From Pseudomonadota bacterium (GTDB lineage Bacteria > Pseudomonadota > Alphaproteobacteria > Rhizobiales > Rhizobiaceae): a DNA stretch of 15,479 nucleotides. The notes beneath the pieces were generated by a model. It was not told the origin of the DNA and did not search any database. It saw only the letters and a list, made by a program, of their open reading frames with translations. Shown piece after piece: positions 1-7,097 of this stretch. The first letter of the stretch is position 1, and each line of letters opens with the position of its first letter. Both the position numbers and the translations under genes were made by a program. The stretch is from positions 1 to 15,479 of the forward strand of contig JAFAGL010000162.1 of NCBI GenBank assembly GCA_023422735.1, read 5' to 3'.

Positions 1-527
1 ACGCGACGCTTTTCCAGTTTGCGCGCCAACGTGCGGCGGTGCATGCCAAGCCGCCGCGCGGTTTCGGAAATGTTGAAGTCGGTATCCACCAGCGTTTCGT
101 GAATCCGCTCCCATTCGAGGTTCTTGAGCGAGGTCGGGCGCTCCGTGAGCGGCACATCGGTGCTGCCTTCCTCGCGTTTGAACGCCGCCTCGATATCATC
201 CGTGTTGGCCGGCTTGGCGAGATAATGACAGGCGCCGAGCTTGATTGCCTCGACGGCCGTCGCGATGCTGGCAAAGCCCGTTAGCACGACGATCCGCATT
301 TCCGGGTCATGCGCATGCAGAACCTGCACGCATTCCAGCCCGGATCCGCCCACCAGTTTGAGGTCGACAACGGCAAAATGCGCCGTTTTCGCGTCAAGCA
401 ACTCTTTCAAGCCTGCAACGCTGTCGCAAAGCCGGACATCATAGTCTCGACGCTCGAACGACCGGCGCAACGCGCGCGCAAAACTCGTATCGTCTTCCAC
501 GATCACCAGAGAGCGTTCAGTCGTCAT
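1..527 (-). CDS. regA: RegA/ActR/PrrA-family redox response regulator (3' end cut by window edge)
   Basis: Cytoplasmic DNA-binding response regulator that would be phosphorylated by the RegB kinase encoded just upstream; in alphaproteobacteria this family controls respiration, nitrogen and carbon genes according to redox state. Translation from the ATG at 527 gives 175 codons before the edge. The receiver domain has the acidic pocket E11-D12-D13, phosphoacceptor Asp55 (in VVDLKL), Thr83 and Lys105. The C-terminal Fis-type helix-turn-helix at about residues 153-173 contains ISETARRLGMHRR, which is nearly invariant in RegA/ActR/PrrA proteins. Family members are usually about 180 residues, so only the last few residues and the stop are missing. 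The start overlaps the end of regB by 11 bases, pointing to translational coupling. Family assignment is secure; the exact symbol (regA, actR or prrA) depends on the naming convention of the organism. Confidence 0.93.
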   Translation of the reverse strand, partial: MTTERSLVIVEDDTSFARALRRSFERRDYDVRLCDSVAGLKELLDAKTAHFAVVDLKLVGGSGLECVQVLHAHDPEMRIVVLTGFASIATAVEAIKLGACHYLAKPANTDDIEAAFKREEGSTDVPLTERPTSLKNLEWERIHETLVDTDFNISETARRLGMHRRTLARKLEKRR

Positions 528-1860
528 GATCGTCTCCAATCGCCAGGGACGCCAGGGGCAAATCAATCGTCACCACGGCACCGCCATGTTCCCGGTTTCG
601 CGCAGCAACGCTGCCGCCGAGCTTGCGCACCACATTGACCACAAGGAACAGGCCGAGCCCGCCGCCCGGCCGTCCCTTGCTGGATCGATAAGGCCGTCCC
701 AGTTCAGCGAGCATGTCCTGTGAAAAGCCGGGGCCTGCATCCTTCACTTCAAGGCGCAGCATTTCCTCGTTGCGCGACGCGGTAATCGACACCCAGGCGG
801 GAGAGGCTTCCAGCGCATTGTCGAACACATTGAACAGGACCTGTTTCAAGGAAAGGTCGGACATGATCGCCATATCCGGCCCGAACTGGTCGCGGTAAAC
901 CAGATTGCGCGGTGAGCGCGCCGATCGCCAGTCCGAAACCAACTCATCTATAAAGCCCGTGACTGTGGTTCGGACCATTCCCTCGCCGCGCACTTCGCCT
1001 GAAGACATCAGGATGCCGGACACGATCGATTTGCAGCGATCGAGCTGGCTTTGCATTTCGGCGATTTCCTCGCAAAGCTCCTCATCATTGCCGAAAACCG
1101 GCATATGCTTCCAGTCATTCAGGATCACCGACAAGGTGGCAAGCGGGGTGCCGAGCTCATGCGCCGCGCCCGAAGCGAGCAGCCCCATCCTGACGATATG
1201 ATGTTCTTCCGCCGATTGCTGGCGAAGATCGGCCAGCCGCGCATCGCGCTCGCGAAGATTGCTGCTGGCGCGCACGAGAAACAGGACAAGCAGTCCAGCC
1301 GTCAACAAAAAGCAGACGAACATGCCCTGGACATGCAGCACCAGCAGCCCGTCTCCGTGCAAATGCGACAATGCGAGCGGGCGATAGGAAAATGACAGCC
1401 AAACAAAGCAAACTGCGGTAACGGCGACCAGCAGCCAGCTCGACAAGGGCTGCAGAAGCACCGCGCCAAGCGTCACCTGCAAAAGATAAAGCGACACGAA
1501 AGGGTTGGTCGCGCCGCCGCTCAGATACAATTGCGCCGTGAGCGCTGCGACATCGAGCAGAAGCTGCAGAAACAGTTCGCCATTGGCGAGCGCTTCCTTT
1601 TCGCGGGCCCGGATGAGGCTGAAGAAATTGAGCGCCACAACGGCGCCGAGCACCATGCCCATGGAAATGATCGGCAGTTCCACACCCATGCCGAAACCGA
1701 CGAACAGGATGGTGACGACCTGTCCGCAAACGGCCAGCCAGCGCAGTTGCACCAGCAAAAGGAGGTTGCGCTTGTTTGCGGCATCGGTGTCGAGCGCCGG
1801 GCTCCAGATCAAACGAAGCCAGTCATACCAGGCAGGTGCCGCCGCCTTCTTCACGCTCAT
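517..1860 (-). CDS. regB: RegB/ActS/PrrB-family redox-sensing histidine kinase
   Basis: Inner-membrane sensor kinase of 447 residues that autophosphorylates in response to quinone/redox state and passes phosphate to RegA. Hydrophobic segments from about residue 33 to 196 form a multi-helix sensor domain. It contains GGATNPF (115-121), matching the GGxxNPF heptad that binds ubiquinone in RegB. The H-box AAHELGTPLA carries the phosphorylated His234. Cys276, about 40 residues further, sits where the redox-active cysteine of Rhodobacter RegB lies. ATP-binding motifs follow: N-box with Asn344/Asn348, DAGPGF (374-379) and GGGLGLFL (399-406). I chose the ATG at 1860 (MSVKK) over an in-frame start at 1947, because the latter would bury the N-terminus inside surf1; the ATG overlaps the surf1 stop as ATGA. 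The 3' end overlaps regA. All kinase motifs are intact. Confidence 0.94.
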   Translation of the reverse strand: MSVKKAAAPAWYDWLRLIWSPALDTDAANKRNLLLLVQLRWLAVCGQVVTILFVGFGMGVELPIISMGMVLGAVVALNFFSLIRAREKEALANGELFLQLLLDVAALTAQLYLSGGATNPFVSLYLLQVTLGAVLLQPLSSWLLVAVTAVCFVWLSFSYRPLALSHLHGDGLLVLHVQGMFVCFLLTAGLLVLFLVRASSNLRERDARLADLRQQSAEEHHIVRMGLLASGAAHELGTPLATLSVILNDWKHMPVFGNDEELCEEIAEMQSQLDRCKSIVSGILMSSGEVRGEGMVRTTVTGFIDELVSDWRSARSPRNLVYRDQFGPDMAIMSDLSLKQVLFNVFDNALEASPAWVSITASRNEEMLRLEVKDAGPGFSQDMLAELGRPYRSSKGRPGGGLGLFLVVNVVRKLGGSVAARNREHGGAVVTIDLPLASLAIGDDHDD

Positions 1861-2609
1861 GTCGCGCCTGATCGCTTGCGCAGGCGTAACTCGTCTCGCA
1901 ACAGAAAGGCAAGCGCGGCCAGCACCATCAGCGCCAGCCCGAACCATGTCAGCGCATAGGTCAGATGATTGTTGTTGAAACGCAGCACAGTCAGTCCCCC
2001 GACCGGCGCGCCGGGATTGTTGATCGCGTCGGCATCCACAAAATAGGGCGCAACGTCGCGCAAGTCACGCTTGCTGGCGATCGCGTCCACATCGCGCGAA
2101 AACCAGCGATCGGCGGCAGGATCATTGGCGCGCAGAAATCCGCCATCCGGTTCGCTCATGCGCAAAAGCCCGGTTAGCCGGGTTTCGTCTTCGATCTGCC
2201 CACCCGTGCGCTGATCCGGGGCTTGCCGCTCTTTCGGCACGAAGCCGCGATTAACCAGAACGATAAACCCGTCCGCAGCTTGAAACGGTGTCACGACCCA
2301 GAACCCGCCGCCACGTTCAGTCACAGCCTGAACCAGCGTTTCGCGATCGTTGAGATAGCGCCCTTGCAGGAAAATCCGGCGATATTCGTCGTCGGATTTA
2401 TTGATCGAAGGCCATTGTGCCGGCGTCGGCGCGGCAACAGGCTCGGCATGGACGCGTGCATCGACCCGTTCGATGAGATCGAGTTTCCAGGCGCGACGCT
2501 CGATCTGCCAGATGCCGAGCGCGCACAAGCCCGCAAACAAAACGGCGCCGAGCATGACGAGGATCAGCACGATGCCGGCGCGGCGCGGCAAACGGGCCGC
2601 ATCCGTCAT
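1857..2609 (-). CDS. SURF1-family oxidase assembly protein
   Basis: Inner-membrane assembly factor that helps insert heme into subunit I of heme-copper oxidases. The 250-residue protein has the SURF1 layout: an N-terminal membrane helix (about 12-34) running into the family motif GIWQIERRAWKLDLI (32-46), a periplasmic loop, then NNNHLTYALTWFG (212-224) leading into a second helix that ends near residue 237. It lies 38 bases after cyoD and overlaps regB by ATGA, so it is part of the quinol oxidase operon. This resembles the Paracoccus case where a dedicated Surf1q is encoded with a quinol oxidase, separate from the Surf1 of the cytochrome c oxidase. A short GC stem (2628-2641) sits in the gap before it. 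The start at 2609 follows GGGAAG with short spacing; another ATG at 2620 is out of frame. Confidence 0.93.
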   Translation of the reverse strand: MTDAARLPRRAGIVLILVMLGAVLFAGLCALGIWQIERRAWKLDLIERVDARVHAEPVAAPTPAQWPSINKSDDEYRRIFLQGRYLNDRETLVQAVTERGGGFWVVTPFQAADGFIVLVNRGFVPKERQAPDQRTGGQIEDETRLTGLLRMSEPDGGFLRANDPAADRWFSRDVDAIASKRDLRDVAPYFVDADAINNPGAPVGGLTVLRFNNNHLTYALTWFGLALMVLAALAFLLRDELRLRKRSGAT

Positions 2610-2647
2610 GGTCTTCCCATTGCCTCCCCCCGTTTGCGGGGATCGGC

Positions 2648-3079
2648 TCACGGAGATGTCTGCCCTGCCCCCATATCCATGCTGGGCATCATATTGGTGT
2701 TCAGGTGGTACATGACCCAAAGGGAGCCGGCGAGCACGATCACCAGAACGATAATGGTGAAGAACAGCGCCATCATGTTCCAGCCTGCTTCGGATTTGGC
2801 ATCCATATGCAGGAAGAAGATCATGTGAACGACGATCTGGACCACGGCCATGCCCATGACGATGGCGATCGTCCAGTTCTTGTCGAGCGTTCCCGTCATC
2901 ACCAGCCAGAACGGAATGGCAGTCAGGATGACCGACAGCACGAAACCGGTCATGTAGGATTTGAAACTGCCATGCGCGTGCGCTTCGTCGTGCAGGTTTT
3001 CCGATTTGTCCTGCGCGTGCTCTTCAGCGGTGCGAGCGGAATTCTTTGCCGCGTGCGCGGTTTGGGCGTGCTGGCTCAA
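2648..3079 (-). CDS. cyoD: Cytochrome bo3 ubiquinol oxidase subunit IV (probable TTG start)
   Basis: Small membrane subunit of the quinol oxidase, thought to stabilise assembly around the CuB site of subunit I. Three membrane helices are visible, beginning at SYMTGFVLSVILTAIPFW, WTIAIVMGMAVVQIVVHMIF and ALFFTIIVLVIVLAGSLWV, and the central helix is followed by FLHMDAKSEAGWNMM as in CyoD. No ATG or GTG lies in a sensible place. The best start is TTG at 3079, overlapping the cyoC stop as TTGA and preceded by GGGGA, which gives 143 residues. E. coli CyoD is about 109 residues, so this one has an N-terminal extension of roughly 30 residues. The extension holds six histidines (4, 9, 21, 30, 34, 36). 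The function is certain; the start is inferred. Confidence 0.9.
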   Translation of the reverse strand: MSQHAQTAHAAKNSARTAEEHAQDKSENLHDEAHAHGSFKSYMTGFVLSVILTAIPFWLVMTGTLDKNWTIAIVMGMAVVQIVVHMIFFLHMDAKSEAGWNMMALFFTIIVLVIVLAGSLWVMYHLNTNMMPSMDMGAGQTSP

Positions 3080-3720
3080 CGGAGCATCCCCATCAGATAA
3101 ACAAAGGTGAAAACGCCGATCCAGATGACATCGAGAAAATGCCAGAACATGGACAGGCACATCAGGCGGCGGCGGTTAGCCGGGATCAGTCCGCGCTTGC
3201 GAACCTGAACCATCAGCGTCACCAGCCAGATGATACCAAAGGTGACGTGCAGCCCGTGCGTGCCGACCAGCGTGAAGAAGGCCGAAAGAAACGCGCTGCG
3301 CTGCGGCGTTGCCCCGATATGGATCAGGTGATGGAACTCGTAGAGTTCGATCATCAGGAAGGCCAGGCCGAACAGGCCGGTAATTGCCAGCCACATCTGG
3401 GTCGAACCGATGCGGCCCTTTTCCATTTCCAGCATGGCGAAGCCATAGGTGATGGACGAGAACAACAGCATCGCGGTGTTGAGCGCGACGAGGTCGAGAT
3501 CGAACAGGTCCTGCGGGCCCGGGCCTGCGGCATAGCTCGTTCCGAGAACGGCATAGATGGCGAACAGGATCGCAAAGATGAGGCAATCGCTCATCAGATA
3601 GATCCAGAAGCCCAGCGATGTGCTGGAACCCTCGGCGTGTTCGTGTTCGTCCCTCAGATAAAAAACGACCTCGTCCGAACCGGCTGCGGCCCCGTTCGCC
3701 GTATTGACTGCACTTGTCAT
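3076..3720 (-). CDS. cyoC: Cytochrome bo3 ubiquinol oxidase subunit III
   Basis: Integral membrane subunit of the heme-copper quinol oxidase, 214 residues, close to the usual size for CyoC. Five membrane segments can be drawn, at about residues 34-58, 77-97, 109-127, 143-172 and 188-210. Family-typical stretches include LGFWIYLMSDCLIFA near the first helix, ELYEFHHLIHIG in the middle, FFTLVGTHGLHVTFGIIW, and the C-terminal SMFWHFLDVIWIGVFTFVYL. It starts three bases after the cyoB stop and its own stop overlaps the proposed cyoD start, so translation is probably coupled along the operon. Nothing unusual is seen in the sequence. Confidence 0.96.
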   Translation of the reverse strand: MTSAVNTANGAAAGSDEVVFYLRDEHEHAEGSSTSLGFWIYLMSDCLIFAILFAIYAVLGTSYAAGPGPQDLFDLDLVALNTAMLLFSSITYGFAMLEMEKGRIGSTQMWLAITGLFGLAFLMIELYEFHHLIHIGATPQRSAFLSAFFTLVGTHGLHVTFGIIWLVTLMVQVRKRGLIPANRRRLMCLSMFWHFLDVIWIGVFTFVYLMGMLR

Positions 3721-3723
3721 GCT

Positions 3724-5727
3724 TTACTGTCCTGCCGTCAGAAGCTTGGTGCGCGCGTCCTCGGTCGCGATCACCTCTTCTGCTGGGATATAATAGTGCT
3801 GGTGGTAATTGAACGTATGCGCGATGGCGACCGCAACGATGGCGATGAAGCTCAACGCCGCCAACCACCAGATAAACCAGATCAGAGCGAAGGCGAGCGC
3901 TACGCTCAAGGCTGAAATATAGATGCCGGTCGGCGTGTTGCTCGGCATGTGGATGGCACGGAAACCTTCCACCGGGCGCTTGTAGCCACGCTTTTTCATG
4001 TCCGAAAATGCATCGCCATCATGAATCACCGGCGTGAACGCGAAGTTGTAAGCCGGCGGCGGCGAGGAGGTCGCCCATTCCAGCGTGCGTCCGTTCCATG
4101 GATCGCCCGTCGTCTCGCGGTGCTCGTCGCGCTTCCAGATGGAATAGGCGATCTGGATCAGGAAGCAGGCGATACCGCAGGCGACCATGGCCGCGCCAAC
4201 AGCGGCAACAATGAACCAGATATGCAGCGACGGATCATCGAACACACGCAGGCGACGCGTCACGCCCATCAGGCCAAGCACGTAAAGGGGTGCGAAGGCG
4301 ACCCAGAAGCCGATCACCCAAAACCAGAAGGAGCATTTGCCCCAGAACTCGTTCAGCTTGAAACCGAAGGCTTTCGGCCACCAATAGGTGATGCCCGCAA
4401 ACAGGCCATACAACACGCCGCCGATGATCACATTGTGGAAATGCGCCACGAGGAACAGCGAGTTGTGCAACACGAAGTCGGCAGGCGGCACGGCGAGAAG
4501 CACGCCGGTCATGCCGCCGATCACGAAGGTCAGCATGAAAGCGATCGTCCACATCATCGGCAGTTCGAACCGGATGCGTCCGCGATACATCGTGAACAGC
4601 CAGTTGAAGATCTTGGCGCCCGTCGGGATCGAGATGATCATCGTGGTGATGCCGAAGAAGGAGTTCACGCTGGCGCCCGAACCCATCGTGAAGAAGTGGT
4701 GCAGCCATACCAGGTAAGACAGGATGGTAATCACCACGGTCGCGTAAACCATGGACGTGTAGCCGAACAGACGCTTGCCCGAGAAGGTCGAAACCACTTC
4801 GGAAAAGATGCCGAAGGCCGGCAGAACCAGGATGTAGACTTCCGGGTGGCCCCAGATCCAGATCAGGTTCACATACATCATCGGATTGCCGCCGAAGTCG
4901 TTTGTGAAGAAATTCGTGCCGACATAGCGGTCGAGGCTGAGCAGGGCCAGAACTGCGGTCAGAACCGGGAATGTCGCCACGATCAGCACGTTGGTGCATA
5001 GCGAAGTCCAGGTGAAAACCGGCATCTTCATCATGGTCATGCCCGGCGCGCGCATCTTGATGATCGTCACCAGAAGATTGATGCCCGACAGGGTGGTTCC
5101 GACGCCCGCAACCTGAAGACCCCAGATATAATAATCGACGCCAACGCCCGGGCTGTACTGAATGCCCGACAGCGGCGGATAGGCCAGCCAGCCGGTTTGC
5201 GCGAATTCGCCGATAAACAGCGAAATCATGATGATGATCGCGCCTGCCGTGGTCATCCAGAAGGAGAAATTGTTGAGGAACGGAAAGGATACGTCGCGCG
5301 CGCCGATCTGCAACGGGACGACATAGTTCATCAGCCCCGTGACCAGCGGCATCGCCACGAAAAAGATCATGATCACGCCGTGGGCCGTGAAAATCTGGTC
5401 ATAATGGTGGGCGTTGAGATAGCCTTCGGACCCGCCAAACGCGAGGGCCTGCTGCAAGCGCATCATCACCGCATCGGCGAAACCACGCAAAAGCATGATC
5501 AAGCCCAGGATCATATACATGATGCCGATCTTCTTGTGGTCGACGGTGGTGAACCACTCGTTCCACAAATACCCCCAAAGCTTGAACCTGGTGATCAGGC
5601 CGACAACGGCCAGACCGCCGATCACCACGGCAATGAAGGTGACGACCAGGATCGGCTCGTGCAGAGGCAGCGAATCCAGCGAAAGCCGGCCGAAGATTGC
5701 GTGAGTGAGCTGTGATGTCTCGGGCAT
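3724..5727 (-). CDS. cyoB: Cytochrome bo3 ubiquinol oxidase subunit I
   Basis: Catalytic subunit that oxidises ubiquinol, reduces oxygen to water and pumps protons; it carries low-spin heme b, high-spin heme o and CuB. Its 667 residues match the family length (E. coli 663). By register with E. coli CyoB (offset of 10) the key residues are all present: quinone-site Arg81, Asp85, His108 and Gln111; heme b ligands His116 and His431; heme o ligand His429; CuB ligands His294, His343 and His344; and Tyr298 for the His-Tyr cross-link in GHPEVY. The ATG at 5727 lies six bases after the cyoA stop. The protein is therefore expected to be an active bo3-type oxidase. Whether heme O or heme A is used cannot be read from the sequence, and no cyoE heme O synthase lies in this window. 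Confidence 0.97.
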   Translation of the reverse strand: MPETSQLTHAIFGRLSLDSLPLHEPILVVTFIAVVIGGLAVVGLITRFKLWGYLWNEWFTTVDHKKIGIMYMILGLIMLLRGFADAVMMRLQQALAFGGSEGYLNAHHYDQIFTAHGVIMIFFVAMPLVTGLMNYVVPLQIGARDVSFPFLNNFSFWMTTAGAIIIMISLFIGEFAQTGWLAYPPLSGIQYSPGVGVDYYIWGLQVAGVGTTLSGINLLVTIIKMRAPGMTMMKMPVFTWTSLCTNVLIVATFPVLTAVLALLSLDRYVGTNFFTNDFGGNPMMYVNLIWIWGHPEVYILVLPAFGIFSEVVSTFSGKRLFGYTSMVYATVVITILSYLVWLHHFFTMGSGASVNSFFGITTMIISIPTGAKIFNWLFTMYRGRIRFELPMMWTIAFMLTFVIGGMTGVLLAVPPADFVLHNSLFLVAHFHNVIIGGVLYGLFAGITYWWPKAFGFKLNEFWGKCSFWFWVIGFWVAFAPLYVLGLMGVTRRLRVFDDPSLHIWFIVAAVGAAMVACGIACFLIQIAYSIWKRDEHRETTGDPWNGRTLEWATSSPPPAYNFAFTPVIHDGDAFSDMKKRGYKRPVEGFRAIHMPSNTPTGIYISALSVALAFALIWFIWWLAALSFIAIVAVAIAHTFNYHQHYYIPAEEVIATEDARTKLLTAGQ

Positions 5728-5733
5728 GGTATG

Positions 5734-6924
5734 TCAGCTATTCGAGGGCTGGCCGAGTTCGGCCGTTGTTGGGAATGCGCGCAGCGGACGGAACGACGGT
5801 CGCGGCAGTCCGGCACCCGTCACCGGCGTGAGGTTGCGCGGCGCCTCGATCACGGCTGCTTGCGAAATTCCCGCTTCCAGCGCTTCCTCGATCGTGCAGA
5901 TCGAGGCAACGAATTTGGGCTCAGGTCCGAGCGCCGATCCGCGACGGGCGTATTTGTCGTAGGTCAGCGGGAAAAGGCCGCCCTTCAATCCATCCAGGCC
6001 AAGGCCGCCTTCGGCATCGATCATGGCCATTTCCGAATGGCACATCTTGCCAGGTTCCACGCAGCGGTTGACGGCTGCGTCGAACAACATGGGATCAACA
6101 TCGGCGAAATATTGCACCGGCACATTCTCGCTCTTTTGTTCAAGCACGAGATAATCCTGCCGCTGCAGGGCGCCGCCTTCATCCTTGGCCTTGGCGACCC
6201 ATTCATCGAACCCGGCCTGATCCACGCCGTGGAACTTGAAATGCATGCCCGAAAAGCCGTGGCCGCTGTAATTGGCCGAGAAGCCCTTGTACTCGCCCGG
6301 ATTGTTGATCACCGCATGCAATGTCGTTTCCATGCCCGGCATCGCATAGATCATGCCGGCCAGCGCTGGAACGTAGAAGGAGTTCATCACGGAAGACGAG
6401 GTGATGCGGAACTGGATCGGGCGATCGACCGGCGCCGCGAATTCGTTGATCGCAGCCACACCCTGCTCGGGATAAATGAACAGCCATTTCCAGTCGAGCG
6501 CGACCACATTGACCTGCAAGGGCTTGTGTTCGTCGATATCGGCAACCGGCGTGCCCTTGGCAATCTGGTCGAGCGGGCGATACGGATCAAGCAGATGCGT
6601 GCCCATCCAGGTCACGGCGCCCAAACAGATGATGATCAAAAGCGGGACGGCCCAGATCACCAGTTCGAGCTGCGTGGAATGATCCCAATCCGGATCATAA
6701 TCGGCTTGCGAGTTGGACGCGCGATACTTGCGTGCGAAAACGACGGTCAGGATCATCACGGGGATGATGATGATGAGCATCAGCACGGTGGAAATGACGA
6801 TGAGGTCACGCTGCCGCGCGGCAATATCGCCGGAAGGCGCCATCACTTCGAGGTTACAACCGCCAAGCAGCAGAACCAGCGGCAAAAGAACAAAAGGTAA
6901 CAATCGGCGAAAGGATTTCAGCAT
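5734..6924 (-). CDS. cyoA: Cytochrome bo3 ubiquinol oxidase subunit II (lipoprotein)
   Basis: Subunit II of the quinol oxidase, anchored in the inner membrane with a large periplasmic domain. The start at 6924 gives a lipoprotein signal ending in LLGG-Cys23. Two membrane helices follow (about 40-63 and 88-107), then a cupredoxin-like domain with LDWKWLFIYPEQG, SSSVMNSFYVPALAG and YSGHGFSGMHFK, all typical of CyoA. The CuA cysteine/histidine set of cytochrome c oxidases is absent, as expected for a quinol oxidase. At 396 residues it is about 80 longer than E. coli CyoA; the extra C-terminal part contains three cysteines (288, 295, 343), including CVEPGKMC. Longer in-frame starts exist up to 7029 but would remove the signal peptide from the N-terminus. 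It is the first gene of the operon; no strong Shine-Dalgarno sequence is visible. Confidence 0.95.
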   Translation of the reverse strand: MLKSFRRLLPFVLLPLVLLLGGCNLEVMAPSGDIAARQRDLIVISTVLMLIIIIPVMILTVVFARKYRASNSQADYDPDWDHSTQLELVIWAVPLLIIICLGAVTWMGTHLLDPYRPLDQIAKGTPVADIDEHKPLQVNVVALDWKWLFIYPEQGVAAINEFAAPVDRPIQFRITSSSVMNSFYVPALAGMIYAMPGMETTLHAVINNPGEYKGFSANYSGHGFSGMHFKFHGVDQAGFDEWVAKAKDEGGALQRQDYLVLEQKSENVPVQYFADVDPMLFDAAVNRCVEPGKMCHSEMAMIDAEGGLGLDGLKGGLFPLTYDKYARRGSALGPEPKFVASICTIEEALEAGISQAAVIEAPRNLTPVTGAGLPRPSFRPLRAFPTTAELGQPSNS

Positions 6925-6959
6925 GGGTGCACACTTGCTTTTCTGGCCGTCACCTATCT

Positions 6960-6987
6960 TTATCACGAAACGAGCCCTATTGGACAA
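6960..6987 (-). promoter_or_regulatory. Candidate sigma-70 promoter for the cyo operon
   Basis: On the minus strand TTGTCC (6987-6982) and TGATAA (6965-6960) are spaced by 16 bases and lie 36 bases or more before the cyoA ATG. The match is only moderate, and the -35 element lies inside the 27-base palindrome. This is inference from sequence resemblance, not a mapped start site. Confidence 0.3.
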
Positions 6988-7001
6988 TTTGCCCAATGGG
7001 G
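6975..7001. promoter_or_regulatory. 27-base imperfect palindrome, probable operator between cyoA and the MFS gene
   Basis: The left arm CCCTATTGG (6975-6983) and right arm CCAATGGGG (6993-7001) are inverted repeats matching at 8 of 9 positions. The 9-base spacer acaatttgc is itself nearly symmetric (CAA/TTG), so 11 of 13 base pairs of the whole 27-base element are dyad-symmetric. It lies in the only divergent promoter region of the left half, about 50 bases before cyoA and 96 before the MFS gene. It does not fit an FNR/FixK box (TTGAT-N4-ATCAA), and I cannot name the regulator. The length and symmetry suggest a dimeric repressor or activator site. Confidence 0.55.
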
Positions 7002-7097
7002 AAAATACGGCGCGGACGGCAGAAGGCAAACCGCGAAACCGGACCGCTGGATACCGGACGTAACGCCGTAATAACCGAAGCCTGACGGTACAAAGAC

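Noticed and set aside
2628..2641. Short hairpin CCCCG/CGGGG between cyoD and surf1 as a terminator
   Set aside because: The stem is only five pairs with no T tract, and the genes on both sides are tightly spaced; at most a processing or pausing site.
3046..3915. Plus-strand open frame of 289 codons opposite cyoC and the end of cyoB
   Set aside because: Antisense to conserved genes, charged low-complexity translation, no family resemblance.
3949..5001. Plus-strand open frame of 350 codons opposite cyoB
   Set aside because: It is fully antisense to the highly conserved cyoB, its translation is dominated by His, Asp, Glu and Arg in low-complexity fashion, and it has no recognisable domain.
5734..6924. 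Missing CuA ligands in CyoA considered as a defect
   Set aside because: Quinol oxidases of the bo3 type naturally lack CuA, so this is expected.
6925..7097. FNR/FixK-type or RegA-type binding site before cyoA
   Set aside because: No TTGAT-N4-ATCAA element is present, and GC-rich fragments only loosely resemble RegA sites, which are too degenerate to call by eye.
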